Positions 25,226-34,356 of a stretch of 64,000 nucleotides of DNA are shown piece after piece. The translations under genes and the position numbers were made by a program. The notes beneath the pieces are model-generated. The model had not been told where the DNA came from. It did no database searches and worked only from the letters and a program-made list of their open reading frames with translations. This stretch comes from Candidatus Calditenuaceae archaeon (GTDB lineage Archaea; Thermoproteota; Nitrososphaeria_A; Caldarchaeales; Calditenuaceae): NCBI GenBank assembly GCA_025058175.1, contig JANXED010000005.1, positions 22,926 to 86,925 of the forward strand, written 5' to 3'. Each line of letters opens with the position of its first letter. Position 1 is the stretch's first letter.

Positions 25226-26287
25226 ATGAAGGTAACCGCTGAGGACGTGCTGAGGGCGCTGAAGCAGGTGAAGGACCCGGAGCTCGGGGTCGACGTGGTG
25301 CAGATGGGGATGATCAAGGACCTGAAGGTGAAGGACGGCCACGTCTCCTTCACGCTCGAGCTGACCACCCCAGCCTGTCCCTACAACGAGGAGCTGAAGT
25401 CGGCGGTCCTAAAGGCCGTAGAGTCGGTGAAGGGCGTCGAGAGGGTCTCGATGGAGGTGAAGTCGAGGGTGCTGAGCGTCAGGCCCCAGAGCCAGGCCCT
25501 GAACCCGATACCCTCGGTGAAGAACGTGATCGCGGTCGCCAGCGGCAAGGGAGGGGTGGGGAAGTCCACGATCGCGGTGAACCTCGCCGTCGCGCTCTCG
25601 GAGGCGGGGGCCGCGACGGGCCTGCTGGACGCGGACGTCTACGGCCCGACCATACCCAGGTTCATCAGGGGTTACGACTTCTCCTCGAGCGTCAGGGGCA
25701 ACAAGGTCGAGCCGGCCAGGGGACCGCTCGGCGTGAAGATGATGTCACTCGGCTTGATAGTGACCGACGACACCCCCGTCATCTGGAGGGGGCCGCTCGT
25801 GGGGACGACCGTGAGGCAGCTGATCACCGACGTCGACTGGGGCGAGCTCGACTACCTGATCGTCGACCTCCCGCCGGGCACCGGGGACGCGCCGCTGACG
25901 CTCGCTCAGACCGTCCCGCTGAGCGGGGTGGTGATCGTCACGACTCCGCAGAAGGCCGCGGTCACGATAGCGATGAAGGCGCTGAGGATGTTCCAGAGGC
26001 TGAACGTCAACGTCATCGGGATAGTGGAGAACATGTCCTACGTCAGGTGCTCCGACTGCGGAAAGACGATCCGGGTCTTCGGGGAGAGCTACGCGAGGAG
26101 GGCAGCGCTGGAGGCCGGCGTTCCGCTCTTGGCCGAGGTCCCCCTGCTCGAGTCGATCCTCGAGGGGAGCGAGGACGGGACGCCAGTGATCGTGAGGGAC
26201 CCGAAGTCCGAGGCCGCGGAGGTCTTCAGGGCACTCGCGAGGAGGGTCGCGGGGAGGGTGAGCGTCATTGCCGCCGGCGGAAGGTGA
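25226..26287 (+). CDS. Mrp/NBP35-type Fe-S cluster carrier with N-terminal MIP18 domain
   Basis: 353 aa. Residues 1-85 are a MIP18 (DUF59) domain with PACPYNEEL. Residues 95-350 are the P-loop ATPase with deviant Walker A ASGKGGVGKSTIAVN. The motifs LLDADVYGPTIP, DLPPGTGDAPLTLAQ and YVRCSDCGKTIRVFG (a CxxC that may hold the shared Fe-S cluster) follow. Mrp proteins assemble and transfer Fe-S clusters. It is directly upstream of moaE and overlaps it by 20 nt, tying it to molybdenum cofactor and Fe-S enzymes such as the molybdenum hydroxylase in this window. Confidence 0.92.
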   Translation: MKVTAEDVLRALKQVKDPELGVDVVQMGMIKDLKVKDGHVSFTLELTTPACPYNEELKSAVLKAVESVKGVERVSMEVKSRVLSVRPQSQALNPIPSVKNVIAVASGKGGVGKSTIAVNLAVALSEAGAATGLLDADVYGPTIPRFIRGYDFSSSVRGNKVEPARGPLGVKMMSLGLIVTDDTPVIWRGPLVGTTVRQLITDVDWGELDYLIVDLPPGTGDAPLTLAQTVPLSGVVIVTTPQKAAVTIAMKALRMFQRLNVNVIGIVENMSYVRCSDCGKTIRVFGESYARRAALEAGVPLLAEVPLLESILEGSEDGTPVIVRDPKSEAAEVFRALARRVAGRVSVIAAGGR

Positions 26288-26738
26288 GCGGTCGGAGCTC
26301 CTCTCGGTCCCGAGGACAGGCGTCTACGCGAAGGGTTCCCTCGACCTGGTCGCGGTCTACGATTCCCTGAGCTCGGCCTACGGCGACGGTTCCTCTGGCG
26401 CGCTGGCGACGTTCATGGGCATAGCTAGGTCGACGAGCAGGACCGGGAAGAGGGTCGTCGAGGTCGTGATAGAGGCCTACGTCGAGAACGCGGAGCTCGA
26501 GCTGCGCAGGATCGTCTCTGAGGCGACCGAGAGGCACAACCTGACCTTCGCGGGGATTTGGCACCTCTTGGGCCCCTTCAGGCCAGGGGAGCCGATCGTG
26601 CTGGTCGCCTCGATGGGCCCGAGGAGGAAAGGGGTGATGGACGCGCTAGCCGAGATGGTCGAGCGGTACAAGAGGGAGCCGGCGCTCTTCAAGAAGGAGG
26701 TCTACGCTGACGGGACGTCGGAATGGGTGGAGGAGTAA
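26268..26738 (+). CDS. moaE: Molybdopterin synthase catalytic subunit
   Basis: 156 aa with a TTG start; GGTGAG lies eight nt upstream. It converts precursor Z (cPMP) to molybdopterin using sulfur from MoaD thiocarboxylate. The MoaE core is recognisable: GALATFMGIARS, VEVVIEAYVENAELEL, FRPGEPIVLVASMGPRRKG and the C-terminal PALFKKEVYADGTSEWVEE with the expected lysines. The usual HR pair reads PRR here. The overlap with mrp suggests co-translation. No moaD is adjacent. Confidence 0.88.
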   Translation: MPPAEGERSELLSVPRTGVYAKGSLDLVAVYDSLSSAYGDGSSGALATFMGIARSTSRTGKRVVEVVIEAYVENAELELRRIVSEATERHNLTFAGIWHLLGPFRPGEPIVLVASMGPRRKGVMDALAEMVERYKREPALFKKEVYADGTSEWVEE

Positions 26739-27060
26739 CAGTCTCGCGTTCTCGATGAGAACGCCTCCCTTCCTCGTTCTCCTTCGTTCCCAATCCCCTT
26801 CGCGAAGCTCTCTGCCACCTCGCTCCGCAGATTCAGGGGAGCCTCGGACTTCCGATCTCTGGGCAAGGTTCCGAGCCCTACTTCGCCTCTTCGAGCCCTC
26901 CTGAGCCAGTCCCCGTCTGGGACTCGGCGTTGCCGCGCTCTTCGCAGCTCGGTGTGTATGGAGAAGAACGACGAGCCAGACACATCTCTGCTCATGACGC
27001 AGCGAGGCAGTCGACCCCCGAGATCGAGTGACCTCTCATCTCGCGGTAGCCCCCGACTCA
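26739..27060. other. Gene-free stretch with a perfect inverted repeat
   Basis: No convincing gene. Just after moaE the sequence CGTTCTC-GAT-GAGAACG (26748-26764) forms a 7-bp hairpin without a T-run, possibly a transcription or processing signal between moaE and the convergent nucleotidyltransferase. A minus-strand open frame covers the rest but has atypical codon use and no family features. Confidence 0.4.
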
Positions 27061-28065
27061 TCAGACGAACCTGAGCGACTCGACGCCGACGCCCTCGTAG
27101 GACCCGAGCAACAGCTGATAGGCAGTCCCCCTCTCGGACCGGACCTCCTCGAGCTTCGCCCTCACCGAGATCCTGTCGCCGGGCCTCAGCACCCCAGCGA
27201 GCCTCGCGAGGTACGTGACCAGCCTCTCGATCCCGAATACCCTCTCCTCGACCCTGTAGACCGAGGGCGTGAAGAGCGACTCAGAGTCGTCCACGACCTC
27301 GACGACCGTCTCGACGATCCCCTTCGAGGTGTATTGGACCTCGCCGTAGGCGTACGGGGGCCTCTCCCTCACCCCGAAGACCGAGAACCTCGTCCCCGAG
27401 AAATCGCCCTTGTGGACAACCCTCGACGCCAGAAGCTCCGCCTGCTCCTTCGGTATTCTCAGCTGCGACCTCAGGTGTGAGACCCACTCGGGGCCGACTC
27501 CGGTCTTCAGCCTCTCGTCCTTAGACTCCGCTAGCGCGTCCAGAACCCTCCTCGTGTTGGACCCGCCGTGCACGACTAGGTCGACGTCTGAGCCCGAGTG
27601 CGCTATTCCGAGCAGGACCGAACCGGTCACGCCGAAGCCCTCCTCCGGGACGCCGGAGGCCTCGGAGAGCCAACCGATCAGCTCGACCGCCCTCCGCTCG
27701 AGCGAGCTCTCCGGCAGCGAACTCCTCGACCTCAGCAGCTCGACCGCCTTCTCGCTGGTCCTATAAACCCTGGTCACCTCGGCGAGCGGCGGCGCGATCA
27801 CCTCGCTCCCCACCGAGGGGTCGAGGTAGACGTAGTCCGGCCTGACGGACCTCACGAACTCGATCGACCTCAGGAGCTCCCTCACCGAGTACTCAACCAG
27901 CACCCTCGAGTAGGTCCTGCCGTTCGCTGAGCGCCACGGCCCTGGCCCCGCGACGTACTTCAGGACCGCCCAGACCCTGTCCCTCGGGTGGACGTCGCCC
28001 AGCACCGAGAAGATCCAGCCTTCGGACGTGACGAAGTAGTCCTTGTCCCTGAGCGGCCGATCCAT
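27061..28065 (-). CDS. Nucleotidyltransferase-domain protein, function unknown
   Basis: 334 aa. GFGVTGSVLLGIAHSGSDVDLVVHG (around residues 150) carries the nucleotidyltransferase GS...DxD signature. The N-terminal 120 residues (FSVLGDVHPRDRVWAVLKYV) and the C-terminal OB-like part (VLRPGDRISVRAKLEEV) are archaeal and not known to me. It lies 26 nt downstream of cimA on the same strand, probably one operon. Transfer of a nucleotide to RNA or protein is inferred from the motif only. Confidence 0.7.
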   Translation of the reverse strand: MDRPLRDKDYFVTSEGWIFSVLGDVHPRDRVWAVLKYVAGPGPWRSANGRTYSRVLVEYSVRELLRSIEFVRSVRPDYVYLDPSVGSEVIAPPLAEVTRVYRTSEKAVELLRSRSSLPESSLERRAVELIGWLSEASGVPEEGFGVTGSVLLGIAHSGSDVDLVVHGGSNTRRVLDALAESKDERLKTGVGPEWVSHLRSQLRIPKEQAELLASRVVHKGDFSGTRFSVFGVRERPPYAYGEVQYTSKGIVETVVEVVDDSESLFTPSVYRVEERVFGIERLVTYLARLAGVLRPGDRISVRAKLEEVRSERGTAYQLLLGSYEGVGVESLRFV

Positions 28066-28091
28066 CCTCGTTTCTCTCCAGCCTCAAGCAG

Positions 28092-29654
28092 CTATTTCCT
28101 GTTAGCCTGCAGCGCATACCTGTAGCCGTCGGAGATCGCCGCGAGGCTCGCCTCGATCACGTTCCTCGAGACTGAGGTCGTCCTCCACGCCGAGCCGTTC
28201 CCCGAGAACTCGACGATGACCCGCACCGGGGCCGCCGTGCCCTCGAAGCCGTCGACGACGCTGACCTTGTAGTCCGTCAGCCCGACCCCCTCGAGCTCGG
28301 GGAAGCAGGAGAGGAGCGCGCTCCTGATCGCGCCGTCCAGCGCGTGGACCGGCCCGACCCCCTCGCTGGAGGCCCTGTGGACGCGGCCGTCGACCTCGAT
28401 CGCGACCGACGACCTGGCCGAAGGTCCCTCTGGGCCCTCAACCTCTACGGACCACTCGACGACCCTGAACCCCTCCCTGAACAGGCCGGCGGCGCGAAGG
28501 AGGAGCAGCTCCACCGTCGCCTCCGCGCCCTCGAGGTGATAGCCCAGCGACTCGAGCCGCTTCACCTCCTCGAGCACCGCAGTGACCTGCTCCTCAGCGA
28601 GCCTTATCCCGACCCTCGAGGCGACGTACCTCACCGTCGACCTCCCCGAGAGCTCCGAGACCGAGAAGCTCCTCTCGTTCCCGACCGCTGAGGGGTCCAG
28701 GTGCTCGTAGGCCCTGGTGACCTTCAGGACCGCGTCGACGTGCACGCCGGCCTTGTGGGCGAAGGCGTTCCTCCCGACGTAGGGGTGATTGTCCGCAATC
28801 CTGAGGTTCAGGAGGTCCGCGACCGACCTCGAGACCCGCGTCAGGCGCCTCAGGGCCTCAGTCCTTCCCTTGAGGACCGAGAGGCCCATCTTGTAGGCGA
28901 CGTTCGGGAGCACCTGGCAGAGGTCCGCGTTCCCGCACCTCTCCCCGACCCCCAGAAGTGTCCCTTGGACGTGCCTCGCGCCGCTCCTCACCGCGACGAG
29001 CGTGTTGGCGACCGCGCAGCCAGCGTCGTTGTGGGCGTGTATCCCGATGTGCGCGTCCGGGAGTCGTCCCCTCACCTCCTCGACCGCCCTCTCCACCTCC
29101 CAGGGCATCGAGCCGCCGTTGGTGTCGCAGAGGGTCAGCGTCCTCGCCCCTGCGTCTGCCGCGGCCCTCAACACCGACATCGCGTACTCCGGCGACTCCT
29201 TCCACCCGTCGAAGAAGTGCTCCGCGTCGAAGACCACTTCCGTCCCGTGGTCCCTCAGGTACTCAACGGTCTCGGAGACCATCTCGAGGTTCTCCTCCGG
29301 AGTGCACCTCAGGACCTCGGACACGTGGAGCGTCCAGGACTTCCCGAAGACGACCGCGACCGGCACCTCGGACTCGACGACCTCGTTCAGCGAGGGGTCC
29401 TCATCAGCCCTGATCCCCTTCCTCCTCGTCGAGCAGAAAGCAGCGATCCTGCTGTTCTTCAGGGAGACGCCCCTCAGGGCCCTGAAGAGCCCGGCGTCCT
29501 TGGGGTTCGAGCCCGGCCACCCCGCCTCGATGACGTCGACGCCCAGCTCGTCCAGCCTCTCGATCACCCTGAGCTTCTCCTGCAGCGAGAAGGTTATCCC
29601 TCTGGTCTGCGCGCCGTCCCTAAGGGTGGTGTCCAGAGTCTCGACGTAATCGAT
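28092..29654 (-). CDS. cimA: Citramalate synthase (2-isopropylmalate synthase superfamily)
   Basis: About 520 aa. Condenses pyruvate and acetyl-CoA to (R)-citramalate for threonine-independent isoleucine synthesis. Motifs: LDTTLRDGAQTRG at the N-terminus, VIEAGWPGSNPKD, CDTNGG, HAHNDAGCAVANT, GVGERCGNADL and NAFAHKAGVHVDAV, followed by the regulatory domain. The CDTNGG/HAHND type is the CimA-like branch distinct from the leuA upstream in the window. The start is not canonical: the first GTG (29567) would delete the catalytic DTTLRDG. In the open frame back to a TGA there is no ATG, GTG or TTG. The best candidate is ATC at 29654, behind GGGGTGG. Confidence 0.85.
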   Translation of the reverse strand: MDYVETLDTTLRDGAQTRGITFSLQEKLRVIERLDELGVDVIEAGWPGSNPKDAGLFRALRGVSLKNSRIAAFCSTRRKGIRADEDPSLNEVVESEVPVAVVFGKSWTLHVSEVLRCTPEENLEMVSETVEYLRDHGTEVVFDAEHFFDGWKESPEYAMSVLRAAADAGARTLTLCDTNGGSMPWEVERAVEEVRGRLPDAHIGIHAHNDAGCAVANTLVAVRSGARHVQGTLLGVGERCGNADLCQVLPNVAYKMGLSVLKGRTEALRRLTRVSRSVADLLNLRIADNHPYVGRNAFAHKAGVHVDAVLKVTRAYEHLDPSAVGNERSFSVSELSGRSTVRYVASRVGIRLAEEQVTAVLEEVKRLESLGYHLEGAEATVELLLLRAAGLFREGFRVVEWSVEVEGPEGPSARSSVAIEVDGRVHRASSEGVGPVHALDGAIRSALLSCFPELEGVGLTDYKVSVVDGFEGTAAPVRVIVEFSGNGSAWRTTSVSRNVIEASLAAISDGYRYALQANRK

Positions 29655-29761
29655 CCGACCACCCCGCGACCCGCGGCGGAGTGCGCCACGATATCAACGT
29701 ATGCTCCGCGCCGACGCCCACAGATCGCAGAGCTTAGGTAAATTACCCCCGGGTCCGGCAA

Positions 29762-32494
29762 GTGGAGGGGTTGTCCGGGACCGAGGCGGAGTTCCACGCG
29801 CTCGAGGCGGAGGAGGTGGCTAGGCGGTTCAGGGTCGACCCTGCCAGGGGCCTGGACCAAAGGGAGGTCGAGGAGAGGCTGAGGAGGTTCGGCCCCAACG
29901 TGATCGTCGAGGCGAAGAAGCCGAGCCCGGTCCTGCTCTTCCTCAGGCAGTTCGCGAACCTGCTGATCCTGATCCTACTGGTCGCGACCACGATCACCGC
30001 CTTCCTCGGCGAGGTGATCGAGGCGGTCGTGATCGGCGTAATCGTCCTCTTCATCGGCGTCGTGGGGTTCGTCCAGGAGTACAGGGCCGAGAGGGCGCTC
30101 GAGAGGCTGAAGGAGCTGACCGCCCCGACCTGCAGGGTCCTGAGGGACGGCGAGGTGGTCACGGTTCCGGCGCATCAGGTCGTTCCCGGCGACGTCCTGG
30201 TCCTCGGCGAGGGAGACATCGTGGCCGCCGACGGGAGACTCGTCGAGTCTCACGGGCTCAAGGTCGACGAGTCCGCGCTCACGGGGGAGTCGGTCCCCGT
30301 CGAGAAGGTGACCAGGGCCCTCCCCAGGGACGTCCCGCTCGGCGACAGGGTCAACTCGGTCTACGCGGGGACGCTCGTCGTCTCAGGGCGGGGGAAGGCG
30401 GTCGTCACGGCGACCGGCAAGTCGACCGAGTTCGGGAAGGTGGCAGCGTACACGCTCGCGGTCGAGGAGGAGCGGACGCCCCTCGAGGCCAGGATGAACG
30501 AGCTTGGGAGGAAGTTCGGGCTGCTGGCCCTCGTGATCATCGCGGTGCTCTTCGTCCTGGAGCTCGCCGAGTCGCTGCTCTTCGGCGGCTTCACCCTCGA
30601 GTTCCTGATAGAGGTCTTCCTCTTCAGCGTCGCCCTCGCGGTCGCCGCGGTCCCCGAGGCCCTCCCGGCCGTCGTCACCGCGTCCCTCGCGATCGGTGCG
30701 TGGACGCTCGCGAAGCACGGCGCGCTGGTGAAGAGGCTCGCGGCGGTCGAGAGCCTCGGGTCGACGCAGGTGATGTGCTTCGACAAGACCGGAACCCTCA
30801 CGAAAGGCGAGCAGACAGTCAGGGCCGTCTACGTCGACGGAAGGCTCCTCTCCGTGACCGGGACTGGTTTCAACGTCGAGGGCTCGATCGAGGGCGCCGA
30901 CCGGAACTCGAGGGCCTTCGGGGAGCTGATGAGGGCCTCGGTCCTCTGCAACGACGCGACCGTGACCAACGCCGACGGCAGGTGGAGGCACTCCGGCGAC
31001 CCCACGGAGGTGGCCCTGCTCTTCATGGCCTTGAAGGCCGGCGTCGACGTCGAGTCGCTGAGGAGGGCTCACCCAAGGGTCTCTGAGAACCCGTTCACCA
31101 GCGAGCGGAAGATGATGTCCACGGTGAACCTCGTCGACGGCAGGAAGGTCGCGTTCGTCAAGGGAGCCCCCGAGGTCGTGATCGAGAGGTGCGTCGCGGC
31201 CCTCACCGGGAAAGGCGTCGTCCCGATGACACCCTTGATGAGGTCCGAGCTGATTGAGGTCAACGAGCGGCTCGCGTCGGAGGGGATGAGGGTCCTCGCG
31301 TTCGGGTACAGGGACGCGGAGGGCGTCAAGGGCGAGGAGGCCGAGAGGGACCTCGTCTTCATAGGGATGGCAGGCATGATCGACCCGCCGAGACCCGAGG
31401 CGATCGAGGCGATAGGGGTGGCTAAGTCCGCGGGCGTGAAGCCCGTGATGATAACCGGAGACCATAGGCTCACTGCGATCGCGGTCGCGAGGGAATGCGG
31501 CATCGATACCGAGCACGTCATGACCGGGAGGGAGTTGGACATGATGACGGCGGAGGAGCTCGCCGAACACATCGAGAAGGTGACCGTCTACGCGAGGACC
31601 TCCCCAGTCCAGAAGCTGAAGATCGTGGAGGGGTGGAAGCTGAAGGACGCGGTCGTGGCGATGACGGGAGACGGCGTCAACGACGCACCGGCGCTGAAGA
31701 GGGCCGATATCGGGGTCGCAATGGGGATAAGGGGTACTGCGGTCGCGAAGGAGTCCTCAGACCTGATCCTCACCGACGACAGCCTCGCCACGCTGGTGAA
31801 GGCGATCGAGCTCGGGAGGTGGATAATGGACAACATCAAGCGCTACCTCGCGTACCTCCTCCAGGCGAACCTCGTCGAGATCGTCGTCCTCTCGTTCACC
31901 ACCCTCTTCCTCCTCAGGTACCTGGGGTACTCGGGAGAGGAGGCCCTCGCCCTGCTCCCGGTCCACATTCTCTACATCAACTTGGCCACCGACGGTCTTC
32001 CGGCCCTCGCGCTCGGGCTCAGTCCTCCCGACCCGGACCTGATGAGGAGACCTCCGATGAAGAGGGGCGAGAGCGTCTTCACGAGGGAGGTCGTCGAGTT
32101 CCTGATCAGGGCGCTGATCGTTGAGCCTCCGGTCATGATACTAGCATTCTACTCGGCCCTCCCGAACGGAATCGACGCCGCGAGGACCAGGCTCTTCCTC
32201 CTCTTCGTCGCGATCGAGCTGGTGGTGGCCTTGAGCTGCAGGTCTCTGAGGCACCCGATAGTGAAGGTTAGGCCCCACAGGTGGCTGGTGCTCGCGGTCC
32301 TGTGGGAGGCGGTCCTGATCGGCCTACTGGTCTGGATCCCCTGGACGAGGGAGGCGCTGCACCTGACCGTGCCGACGCTGGAGGACCTGACCTGGATCCT
32401 GGCCGGAGGCGCGGTGACCTTCGCGTCAATAGAGCTGCTGAAGCTCGTGGTGATCTCGAGGCACTCGCAGGCCCAGCGGTTCAGAGCTTCCTGA
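29762..32494 (+). CDS. P-type cation-transporting ATPase, Ca2+-ATPase-like (P2)
   Basis: 910 aa. Order: cation ATPase N-terminal domain, helices M1-M2, actuator domain with [15 protein letters not shown]3-M4 with [10 protein letters not shown], phosphorylation site [12 protein letters not shown] near residue 340, nucleotide domain, hinge [17 protein letters not shown], then M5-M10. The PEALP motif in M4 fits Ca2+/Mn2+ pumps of the P2A group, but H+ or other cations cannot be excluded. The GTG start has TAAATTA about 25 nt upstream. The 3' end overlaps SBDS by 14 nt on the opposite strand. Confidence 0.92.
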   Translation: MEGLSGTEAEFHALEAEEVARRFRVDPARGLDQREVEERLRRFGPNVIVEAKKPSPVLLFLRQFANLLILILLVATTITAFLGEVIEAVVIGVIVLFIGVVGFVQEYRAERALERLKELTAPTCRVLRDGEVVTVPAHQVVPGDVLVLGEGDIVAADGRLVESHGLKVDESALTGESVPVEKVTRALPRDVPLGDRVNSVYAGTLVVSGRGKAVVTATGKSTEFGKVAAYTLAVEEERTPLEARMNELGRKFGLLALVIIAVLFVLELAESLLFGGFTLEFLIEVFLFSVALAVAAVPEALPAVVTASLAIGAWTLAKHGALVKRLAAVESLGSTQVMCFDKTGTLTKGEQTVRAVYVDGRLLSVTGTGFNVEGSIEGADRNSRAFGELMRASVLCNDATVTNADGRWRHSGDPTEVALLFMALKAGVDVESLRRAHPRVSENPFTSERKMMSTVNLVDGRKVAFVKGAPEVVIERCVAALTGKGVVPMTPLMRSELIEVNERLASEGMRVLAFGYRDAEGVKGEEAERDLVFIGMAGMIDPPRPEAIEAIGVAKSAGVKPVMITGDHRLTAIAVARECGIDTEHVMTGRELDMMTAEELAEHIEKVTVYARTSPVQKLKIVEGWKLKDAVVAMTGDGVNDAPALKRADIGVAMGIRGTAVAKESSDLILTDDSLATLVKAIELGRWIMDNIKRYLAYLLQANLVEIVVLSFTTLFLLRYLGYSGEEALALLPVHILYINLATDGLPALALGLSPPDPDLMRRPPMKRGESVFTREVVEFLIRALIVEPPVMILAFYSALPNGIDAARTRLFLLFVAIELVVALSCRSLRHPIVKVRPHRWLVLAVLWEAVLIGLLVWIPWTREALHLTVPTLEDLTWILAGGAVTFASIELLKLVVISRHSQAQRFRAS

Positions 32495-33167
32495 CGTCGC
32501 CTCTCCCCGAGGTCAGCCTCATGACCCTGTCGGTGACCTCGCCGAGCATCCCACCAGGCAGCTCGACCTGACAGACCCAGGAGCCGTCCCCCTTCCACTC
32601 CTCCTTCACTATCCTCCCAACGCCGCGCAGGTATCCGCTGACCCTAGGCTGCGCGTCGCCCGGCGACCTGACCTCGACCGTTATCTGGACGATCTTGATC
32701 GGGAGGACGGTCCTCAGCCTCTCCATCACCTTCCCGACCTGCTCCGAGGCCTCCGCGAACGGATCGATCTGGACGCCTACCTCCTTCATCGCGAGCTCGA
32801 TCCTCTGGGGCGGTATCGGCGCGTTGGTCCTGGGGTCGATCGCGTTCCTCGCGATCAGGTCGATCACCTTCCTCCGCTTCTCCTCGATCAGGGCCCTCCT
32901 CTGCTCCGCGGTGAGCTGGACCTCGCCCTCCCTCACGATCGTCAGGGCGATCTGGTAGGGGTCGGTGGTCCCGAAGGCCTTCCTCAGCTCCTCCTCCTTC
33001 GCCCTGATCCCCTTCTTCGCGTCCCTGTAGACCTCTGGGTAGACGAGGACCTTCTGAGATGGCTGGGCCTGACCGAGCCTGATCTTCAGGGCCAAGTCCG
33101 GGTCCACGAGCACCTCGAAGGTCTCGCCCCGCTTCGTCATCCTAGCGATCGTGTAGTTCTGCGGCAA
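32481..33167 (-). CDS. Ribosome assembly factor SBDS
   Basis: 228 aa, archaeal Shwachman-Bodian-Diamond protein that helps release the anti-association factor aIF6 from the large subunit. The N-terminal FYSH domain (residues 1-95, [20 protein letters not shown]) is followed by two alpha-beta domains ([31 protein letters not shown]). The TTG start follows a purine-rich GAGGTGCGAGGGAG. Confidence 0.93.
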   Translation of the reverse strand: MPQNYTIARMTKRGETFEVLVDPDLALKIRLGQAQPSQKVLVYPEVYRDAKKGIRAKEEELRKAFGTTDPYQIALTIVREGEVQLTAEQRRALIEEKRRKVIDLIARNAIDPRTNAPIPPQRIELAMKEVGVQIDPFAEASEQVGKVMERLRTVLPIKIVQITVEVRSPGDAQPRVSGYLRGVGRIVKEEWKGDGSWVCQVELPGGMLGEVTDRVMRLTSGRGDVRKL

Positions 33168-33211
33168 CTCCCTCGCACCTCACGGGACTTCCTCTCGGGA
33201 GGCTTTAGCAG

Positions 33212-34279
33212 TTAGCCCGTCGGTTTCGAAGCTCCGGAGCGGCGCTTCCCGTCACTATTGCCTCGCCCGTGCCTCGCAGCGACCGCGAACCACAGGCCCC
33301 CGCCAGCGTGGACGAACCTCGCCCTCCCGAAGCCCGAACGCGAGAGGAGCGACGAGAGCTCCCTCCTCGAGAGCATCGACCCTCCCTGCAGAGCGTAGTC
33401 GAGCGCGATGAACCTAAGGAGCGCGTCCTGCCTCGAGTCGCCCGTCCTTTCGGAGAGCCCCTCCGCCACGACCAGGAGCCCGCCGCGCCTCAGCGCCCTT
33501 CGGGCCGACCTCAGGACCCCGAGCCTGTCGGAGGCGACGCAGAGGACCTCGCCGAGGTAGACCAGGTCGAACTCCTCCCCGAATTCCAGCGACTCGCTGG
33601 TGCCCTCGACGAACGTCAAGCGGTCCGAGAGTCCAGCTTCCTCTGCCCTCCTCCTCGCGACCGAGATCGCGGCGCCGTCAGGGTCCACGCCGACCGCGGA
33701 GGCCGCTGAATACCTCAGGCAGAGCTCGACCGCCCACCCGCCGGTCCCGCAGCCGATGTCGAGGGCCCTCGCGCCCCTCTCGAGGACCGACCGCAGCCCC
33801 CTCACCCTCGGGACGACGAGCTCGAAGAAGGCCAAGTGGTCCCACCTCGTCGCCTCCGCGTACGCCTCTGTCAGGTGCCTCGCCCCATCGCTGTCGGCGC
33901 TCCCGCGGCCGAAGAGGGCGTCGAAGAGGTGGTAATCGAGGCTCCTCAGCGCCAGGTAGGAGAGCAACCCGCCGACGTAGCGGTGATCCCGATCGTCCAG
34001 GATGAGCGCCCTCGCGTCGCCCTTCAGCGCGTACCTCCCTCGCCTTCCCTTCAGCAGGCCCAGCTCGGCGGCCGCCTCGCACCAGAGCCCTACAGCCTTC
34101 CTGTCCAGACCCGTCAGCCTCGCGATCTCGCCGGGCCCCGCCCCCCTCCCCAGCCCGTCGAGCGCCCTCAGCAGCCCGTACCTCCTCCCCAAGTGAGCGA
34201 CCCAGACCGACGCGAAGCCGGCCGCGCTCTCCCACGGGTCGAACAACTCTGGACCACCCACGGCCCCAGAGGGAGGCAT
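33212..34279 (-). CDS. SAM-dependent methyltransferase with N-terminal winged helix
   Basis: 355 aa. Residues 25-100 form a dimerisation winged helix (LGRGAGPGEIARLTGLDRKA). The Rossmann SAM-binding part begins ALDIGCGTGGWAVELCL near residue 170, with VGVDPDGAAIS and FDLVYLGEVL following. The layout matches class I O-methyltransferases of the hydroxyindole/caffeate type; the substrate is unknown. The very basic C-terminal tail is unusual. Confidence 0.82.
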   Translation of the reverse strand: MPPSGAVGGPELFDPWESAAGFASVWVAHLGRRYGLLRALDGLGRGAGPGEIARLTGLDRKAVGLWCEAAAELGLLKGRRGRYALKGDARALILDDRDHRYVGGLLSYLALRSLDYHLFDALFGRGSADSDGARHLTEAYAEATRWDHLAFFELVVPRVRGLRSVLERGARALDIGCGTGGWAVELCLRYSAASAVGVDPDGAAISVARRRAEEAGLSDRLTFVEGTSESLEFGEEFDLVYLGEVLCVASDRLGVLRSARRALRRGGLLVVAEGLSERTGDSRQDALLRFIALDYALQGGSMLSRRELSSLLSRSGFGRARFVHAGGGLWFAVAARHGRGNSDGKRRSGASKPTG

Positions 34280-34356
34280 GAGATTAACCGCTGATCAGGT
34301 CCCCACGCGGTCGACGTGTCTCGTTTACTAGGCGGCACCGATGGTCTCCGCGGGGA

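Noticed and set aside
26702..27061. Minus-strand open frame of 119 codons between moaE and the nucleotidyltransferase
   Set aside because: It overlaps both neighbours, has atypical codon use for this genome and shows no family-like pattern.
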